Shown piece after piece: positions 57,481-64,000 of a stretch of 64,000 nucleotides of DNA. The notes under the pieces were generated by a model. It was not told where the DNA came from, ran no database searches, and worked only from the letters and a program-made list of their open reading frames with translations. The stretch is from the NCBI GenBank assembly GCA_018806985.1, contig JADANN010000365.1:792001-856000 (forward strand). The letters are read 5' to 3'. The DNA comes from Angiostrongylus vasorum (taxonomy: Eukaryota; Nematoda; Chromadorea; Rhabditida; Metastrongylidae). The position numbers were made by a program, and so were the translations under genes. The stretch's first letter is position 1. Every line of letters starts with the position of its first letter.

Positions 57481-59499
57481 TGTTTGGGTGGAATAATTTA
57501 CAGTGCAAAGCAAGAGTAATAGGGGACATAGTGACTGGAAAAAAGTGGTTTCAACTCTTTTTATGTTCCGAGTAAAAAGAAGTGCTAATGTCTTAGTTCA
57601 AGTGCGAGAGTGTCCCAACAAGCTGCAAAAATTGTTGGATATAATGTTTCTCAGCATTATTTTTCTCGAGCTGACGAGATCATTAAGCTTGCTTCTTTTA
57701 CAACTTTTTAAAACACGGTCGATGGTACCGAGGTGCCAGTAAAACAAAACTGAGTGGTTAAATTAATTCCGTTTGTTTTTATTCCTTCAGTTACTTGTTT
57801 TGAGATCCTTTTGTCCATGTTTTTCGCAGTGTCACCATCAGGCACTCGAAATATTCGGAACGTCTATCGATTAACCACAAACAAACTGAAAAAAACGCTG
57901 CATTTGGATTCATAAATCTACAGTAAGAAGGGAATGTAGCGGCATATTTTTCTGAAGAGTTCAAGCATTTAAATTTGATTTGTTCTTTGTTATTCATTTT
58001 TTTAATTTTCCTATCACCATTTTCGTATATTCATAAGGATGTAGGATACCGTGGTTTGCCACGCCAAAATGAGTCAGTGGAAAAAAAATTGGGCAAGATT
58101 TTAGACTCATTCATCCCCACCTTATTTCCCATAAGAAAAAAACTGAAAACTAGAATATTTTCTGTGAAACTCGAAGTATTGCAATAATGTTCACTTCTGT
58201 TTTTTGGTTTTTGCTTTCAGTTTATATAAATTAAAACACGCAAAGGAAGTATTTTCCCTTATGTGTTTTCGATGAGAGCAGGCCCAAGTCACCTTTATTT
58301 ACAACACACTAGTGAAATCCGTTTATCAGGTTTGCTCCTGATGAGTTTCTTGCTTAAAGGAATCCACGTTGATCATTGTTGTCGGTTACTGAGCATTCCT
58401 TCCGATAGCCACTTTTTATATGTTTATTAGAAAATATGTTCTATTTATAAAGTTGTTATGCTATGTTTATAAAGCATATGAACTTGGCAATAGAAATTTT
58501 ATGAATTGTACAGATTCATGGAAATATTGTACGCCCACACTCGAACTGTACTCATCGCGTCAAATGATGGAGGTACTAAGCCGCATTCTACTTCGCGCTG
58601 CTTTGAGCTGATGCGGTTGCTACCGTAGCCATAGTTTGTTGCGTTTTCTAACGTCAATTTCAAATTGTCCTACACATTGTCAAACTTGGGATTCGGTGAA
58701 AAATACCCTTTATCACCTTCTAAGCGCGTTAATCTCTTCAAATCTCTGGCAAATTTCATTAGTCAGTTTTACGGCTTTTACTCTAGCCATTATGGAAAAA
58801 AATGTAACTCTTACGACTTCTTTTTATAAAAATGCTTAAACCCTGAATTCGATTTCGGTAAGCGAACAGCTAAAATGGGTACCGAATTTCCTTAAATATG
58901 CCACGAAGAGTCCAAGAAATTATCAAAGCTCAATGGTCTAATTTTTTTTATGACAGACTTGTGTAGGCATAAGTTACACAGATACTATACATATTGAAAA
59001 AAAATGGCAATAAATGCTTGGCCTTGTAAAAAATGCTCGATGCGACATTAAAAAATTCAAAGAATAAGGGGCTAAAGTGGTTTACCACTTCATGAGAAAG
59101 CTACAACACGTTTCTAGACCTTAAAAAATGAGGTGAAATGGATGGTTCATGTCTGTAGTACAGTTTTCTAAAATGAAATAGATGACAAAAGTTTTCATCA
59201 AGAAACTCAGACTAAAAAAAAACAATGTTAGAAACAAACGCGGCTTTATCAAGACATATTTCCAATGCAAAAATACTTCCCTTAGACAGAAGAGATTGGG
59301 AATGCTGGCAACCTGAGAATTCTTTAATATTCCTTGAAACTCTAGCAAGAAGAGTATATCGTTTAACTCTCAATGATCTAGCTGCAGTACAATACACACC
59401 CAGTGCTACGATTGGACTACCCATAAATCGGAAAAAAGGCCCAGTTCATAAAAAACCCACGGGGCGAAGGCAAACAAATTGAACTGGATGGCCTGATTG

Positions 59500-60150
59500 C
59501 AGAAGCTACCTCGTAACGACCAATGAACATGGAAAACAACATGAAGGAGGAATTAGACAGAAGAAGGAGAGCAACTTGGGCCGCATTCGGGTCCCTCAAA
59601 GAAGTCATCGGCCAACTGAAGGACTCGAAAATCCGCGTTCATCTTTCTGATTCTACGGTGCTCTCAGCGCTCTGTTATGCTGTAGAGACGTGGGCTCATA
59701 CTTCAACCACTTTAAGAACAGTCCCCACTCTCACAGAGCGCTTGAGCGATGTCTTCTGAAATATAACCGTCACTCTCAATATCTAGCCGGTATGTGAAGC
59801 TCTGATCTTCGAAATCTGTCACATTTCCGGAATCTAGGAGGTATAAATCGATAGCGAAACACAGATAGGCCGATCACATAATAAAAAAGAACGGACGACT
59901 AATGGACCAAAAAAACTGTAGAGTGAACTCCACGAGAATGCAGGCATCTCCTAGGAAGGCCAACTAATTTTGGATGGACGTGTTCCTAACCAAAGTTAAT
60001 CGGCTGTACCTACTGGTGCATTTGTTTCACAGATCACAGCATGAGATTCGCACGCACTACCATGAATGTGAGGTGAAGAAACAAATGACAAATGTACTGA
60101 AGTCCGCACAACTCGTGAAGAAAGGCCGTCTAAGTATCCAAGTAGGGAAG
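59500..60150 (+). mobile_element. RTE-like non-LTR retrotransposon, 3' remnant
   Basis: An open stretch at 59,523-59,759 encodes EELDRRRRATWAAFGSLKEV, then LSDSTVLSALCYAVETWAHT. These are the conserved blocks after the catalytic core of RTE-type reverse transcriptases common in worms. A frameshifted continuation lies downstream. The 3' end near 60,095-60,145 (GTCCGCACAACTCGTGAAGA, AAGTATCCAAGT) resembles the tail of family R. The catalytic RT domain is absent. Confidence 0.7.
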
Positions 60151-63100
60151 TATAGTTAGTCTTCATTTTCAGTGTTGTAATGAGTACAAAGTTGTCAGCT
60201 TCTGCTTACCGAGTAAATTAGGTGCCTTTTATGACCTGTCTGTAAGAGTGATCCACAGCGATAAGCTCTTTTATGGAAATGCTCATCCAGTGATAGAATG
60301 GGATGTGAATAAGCTACGAAGAAATTTAAAAATGATAACCAAAATCAGAATGGTAGTCATCTTGCTGGGCTTCCGTGCACACGATACCTCTTTCATAAAA
60401 AACTCTGTAATTGAGACAAAGCAAAATTGTCAGTGCCCATGAAAACCACACAATGATACCAAGTAGAGATTTACCTTATCCACCATAACTCCAGCTCTCT
60501 GCACTACACTAGATCTTTTCCCTCCTTCCTCTGTTCTCCGACTGTTTTTCATCATAAGCTGTACGAAAATCGGTTGTTATGACAAAACGATAAAATGACT
60601 AATCGTGCCTGACGAGGTCGCTCGGGATAGAATTCTTCTCCTAAATTATTGGCGAAGTGAGGAGAACCCGATTTAGGACTACGAAAGCAACAATGGACTT
60701 TAAACCTGTTCCAAATATACCTCAGCTTTTAATGAAGAGATTTGGCTCGCATTTCGACCACTACCAAAGCGTTATTTTAGAAAAGAAGGTTTAATTCATC
60801 TAACTATAACATTCTCAATACGAATACTAATAGACGCTGCGATTATTCTTGTAAATGTTAAAAGACTAGAATTGTAATAGAGTTGATGATAGAATTATAT
60901 CCCCTAGGTAGCTGGAGTCTATTAGTTTATGACCTCCTCAACAAGGAAGAACTCTGGGTGAATTCACTTGTTTGAACAGGTAGAGTTTCTAAAGAGATTT
61001 TGCCTTATGGTTCCTAACCAATAGTTCTAACCATAGAACTCTGTGGAGATAGTCAGTTACTTCTGCTTCTAAGTATTCATCGACAATGTGAAAACGTCTG
61101 ACCATGTCGAAACAAGTGCAGTTAAGCACATGGTCAACAAAAGGTGGGCCTGATCTAGATAAGAACTCTTTCCGACTGTTATCGCAACAACCTCAGGAGA
61201 GTATAGCTCCTCCACTGACCACTGCCCACATTTCGGGAATGAAGTCAAACAGTACACTGCCATTTTAATAAAGCTACTCACTTCCGCATTGAAGAGCAAG
61301 TTAAAGTTGTTTTGTTAAATCATAGAGGCGATACATGAAGAGCTCAGCGAAAAATACGATATTGTTAAATTAAAATTAATCCAGGACAAAAAAAATATGG
61401 AGGCGTGTTCTTCTGATTATTACTGCTTTCAGACTTACGTTAGGCTATGCTTGATTCGCTCTTGAACTTGCCGAAAAGCGTTTAGCAAAGGTGTTTACCG
61501 TTCACGTTCAAGTCTCCTTTCGTATGAGAAATGAACACTTTTCTCTCACCAGGTAATAATCACTGCATGTCTACCTAACTCGGTTTATGGATCCCAATCG
61601 CAAATCTGAGAGTGGAAAAATTTGTGGTTCCTTCACCGATGAAAAATCCTGGGAAAATTTCAAATGTTAAGTTCGACCGCTGAGTTCGGCAATTCTTCGA
61701 GATCACGCATTCATCGTCAGTAAACAACCCACTCCTTCTTTGCTAGGTCAAACACTGAAACTAATGCAAGTTTGCATGTTGAGAGAAGCTTTTAAAATGA
61801 GAGTCATTGAATTACCTTGTTTTTCCCTCTGAATATTGCATTCTTTGCAAAAAAGGTGTCTGATAACGTCCCATTCCAAATAGTCTCACGCTTCCTACTA
61901 TATAAAGATTTAAAGCCAATTTATTTCCGGCATACGGCAAAATGTCATTCCAGACATCTGATGAAGTTAATGCTTCAAAAAATCTCTTTGTTTTGTCGTT
62001 ATGCTTAAATTGCAAAAATTAGACTTTACTTTCTTTGAATGACGTTTTATTCGTCGTTAAAATTCGGACAATTAACCAATCGAATTTAGCTACGAAACCA
62101 TATGTCGTTCACCAGTATGAAAACAGATTCTAATTTGCTTTCTTCACACTCGGAACATCATCATTCTACACCATTTGAAATCCATGTCTAAGCCAATCTG
62201 GTCGACGACGTGTTTGAGAAATGTCGCTTGACCCAATGCTTCCTTTGTGCATGACTTTCCAAACATACTAGGTTGATGGTTTTGTGAATGCAATGTCCGA
62301 GCATCGAGTGAGGTGAAGAGTTACCAATGTGTAGATAATTATAGAGCGGGTTGGCCCCTAACGAGCTTTCTAGATATCGAGGATCTGTACGGTCCCATAC
62401 AAACTAGAGGTCAGTGCAAACATTCTATTTGCTCCTTCGAACTCGTACTCTCATCTCGGCATGTATATCGCTTAGGATTTTTAAAAGACAGGAGACGTTT
62501 AAATTAAGCATTAGAGTAAGACCTGAGGCACATTATAGAAAAATGTGGTGCAACTACTTAATGCATCGCATGAGATGAACAAGTGTGTTAACAATTTTTA
62601 TACTCAAAATTCCGTCGTTGACATTAAATAGCATGAAAGAACTAGAAGATGGAAGATAAAACAGAGTTTTCTGGTTGGTTAACAGCCCGTCATGCCCTAG
62701 AAAATCCGTGATATTGATTTTCAAATATTGATTTGGGTAAAAAAGGACTTACTTAGTGAACAGTGGACCAATGATGCTACTGTTTATAATATATACACAT
62801 ATATATATGTATGGGTTTATCTTTTCATTTCCAAGGTTTATTTTGGGATTGGAGAACTGAAAATCTCGCTAATTCCATAATCGCTACTAGATGATCTTAT
62901 GAGAAGTCATGTAGTATGTGACTCCCTGTAGTACATGGTTAGTTGGACGATTTTCCTTTACAGCTTTAGACCAAACAGTGTAATGCTCCTTTTTTAAAAT
63001 GAAAGCGAATTGTTTGACTTTCATCTACTAGTTGGGCATTGTTGACTTTGCATTGTATTAAGGAAATAATTATGGACAAAGATTTCCGACCATTGGTAGT

Positions 63101-64000
63101 ATCTAGATAAAAGATCAGTTTTCTGTCACTCAGTTGCGGCAACTTCTCAGATGAGACATCACAGATATGCAGACGAAAAGAATACGTGTTGATATAGTAA
63201 AGTAATATTTGAAAGTTTGAGTTGGCTATCAATGATGAAAAAATTTTGTGACTTATTAAAGTCGACTAAGATTTCGTTTATAAATCGTCGTTTTATTCCT
63301 AAGAATTCAGTAATGTAACTATAGAATAGACGTTCTTTTTATCGCGGTGAGTTCATGTACATGAGGTTCTACAGGGCACAGATAGGACAGTGTTCGGCAT
63401 ACGGTATACGATAGTGATGCATTCAATGCTTCTTCTTCGTCTTGTGCACGATCCCAGTCTCCCATCAAGAAATAATTCTGCACACACCTGGTTGAGAGGG
63501 AAGGCAGGCGCAATCGCAGGGCTCGTTCCCTTTTTTCGCGCTATACTTTCGCTCGTTGCCCACTTTTTTGCTAGTTCTTTCTTCCCTTTTTTCAAACCTG
63601 TTTTAGCCAGCGCTGAGATGAGCCACGCGCGGCGCAAGCACATGCTAACATAAATGGTTCGCGACCACGTTCGCTACACAAATCTTGTTCTTTCTCTTCA
63701 TAAAAACTGCAGAAGAAGAAAATAAATACAATGTATCCCATTCTCGAAACTTAGCCAGAAGAACGTTCAGGTTTGGTTACGTTACCGGAATTTTAATTCA
63801 ACATGAAGTTACTGTAGCATGATAGCGCGTTGTTCACAGTGCAATACTTGACACCTGCTAGATATTTCTAGATGATCACATCAAACCTGAACACTACCTT
63901 AATCTACAAATGTTAATCCTGCACTATGTAAATGAGGATACTAAGCAGCATCTACAAAGTGATTATGAGAGAAAGTGTTATGATGTGAAGAACAGTGAGA
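60151..64000. other. Gene-poor right end of the window
   Basis: No exon chain was recognised. 63,480-63,640 is pyrimidine-rich with a short GC-rich spot (CCACGCGCGGCGC) and could be a promoter or 5' UTR of a gene to the right, but nothing confirms it. A short TA-rich microsatellite lies near 62,790-62,815. Confidence 0.35.

Noticed and set aside
63353..63643. 96-codon - strand basic frame
   Set aside because: No domain, no splice partners, and it lies in a pyrimidine-biased stretch.
1..64000. CRISPR arrays, bacterial operons or phage genes
   Set aside because: No spaced short direct repeats or tightly packed long frames; introns and eukaryotic transposons dominate.

Overview
This is eukaryotic DNA, most likely from a nematode, and by general look a strongylid or hookworm-like clade V worm (inference). 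The evidence is many short AT-rich introns with TTTCAG or TTTTAG acceptors, a nematode Clc-like claudin-type gene pair, an EMB-27/CDC16 orthologue, and old mariner, Penelope-like, RTE-like and tRNA-derived SINE copies. No bacterial operon, viral gene, rRNA, functional tRNA or CRISPR array was seen.

Layout. (1) About 0.5-8.8 kb, + strand: 15 exons of a membrane-anchored coiled-coil protein whose order of parts matches the TANGO1/cTAGE5 (MIA) family of ER-exit-site cargo receptors. Its 5' end lies off the window. (2) 8.8-14.2 kb: intergenic, with two copies of a roughly 380-bp interspersed repeat (family R). (3) 14.19-25.44 kb, + strand: a complete 16-exon gene for APC6/CDC16 (C. elegans EMB-27). 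My exon chain sums to 2,088 nt, in frame from ATG to TAG, about 695 codons. Its introns hold SINEs, R copies, a mariner with both terminal repeats, a second mariner relic, a Penelope-type terminal sequence and two microsatellites. (4) 26.7-30.6 kb: two Penelope-like elements fused head to head, giving inverted arms of about 0.7 kb. (5) 34.4-49.4 kb, - strand: two Clc-like four-transmembrane genes in tandem, with tandem Penelope 3' tails between them. (6) 49.4-64 kb: gene-poor DNA with SINE, R, Penelope-terminal and RTE relics and one striking 38-bp inverted repeat.

The genes do not form an obvious functional unit. The first belongs to secretory export of bulky cargo such as collagen, the second to ubiquitin-dependent cell-cycle control, and the last two to claudin-like membrane proteins. 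Exon models were built by hand by matching reading phase across splice sites. Where a phase did not close, this is stated. Family names rest on remembered motifs and topology, not on a database search.
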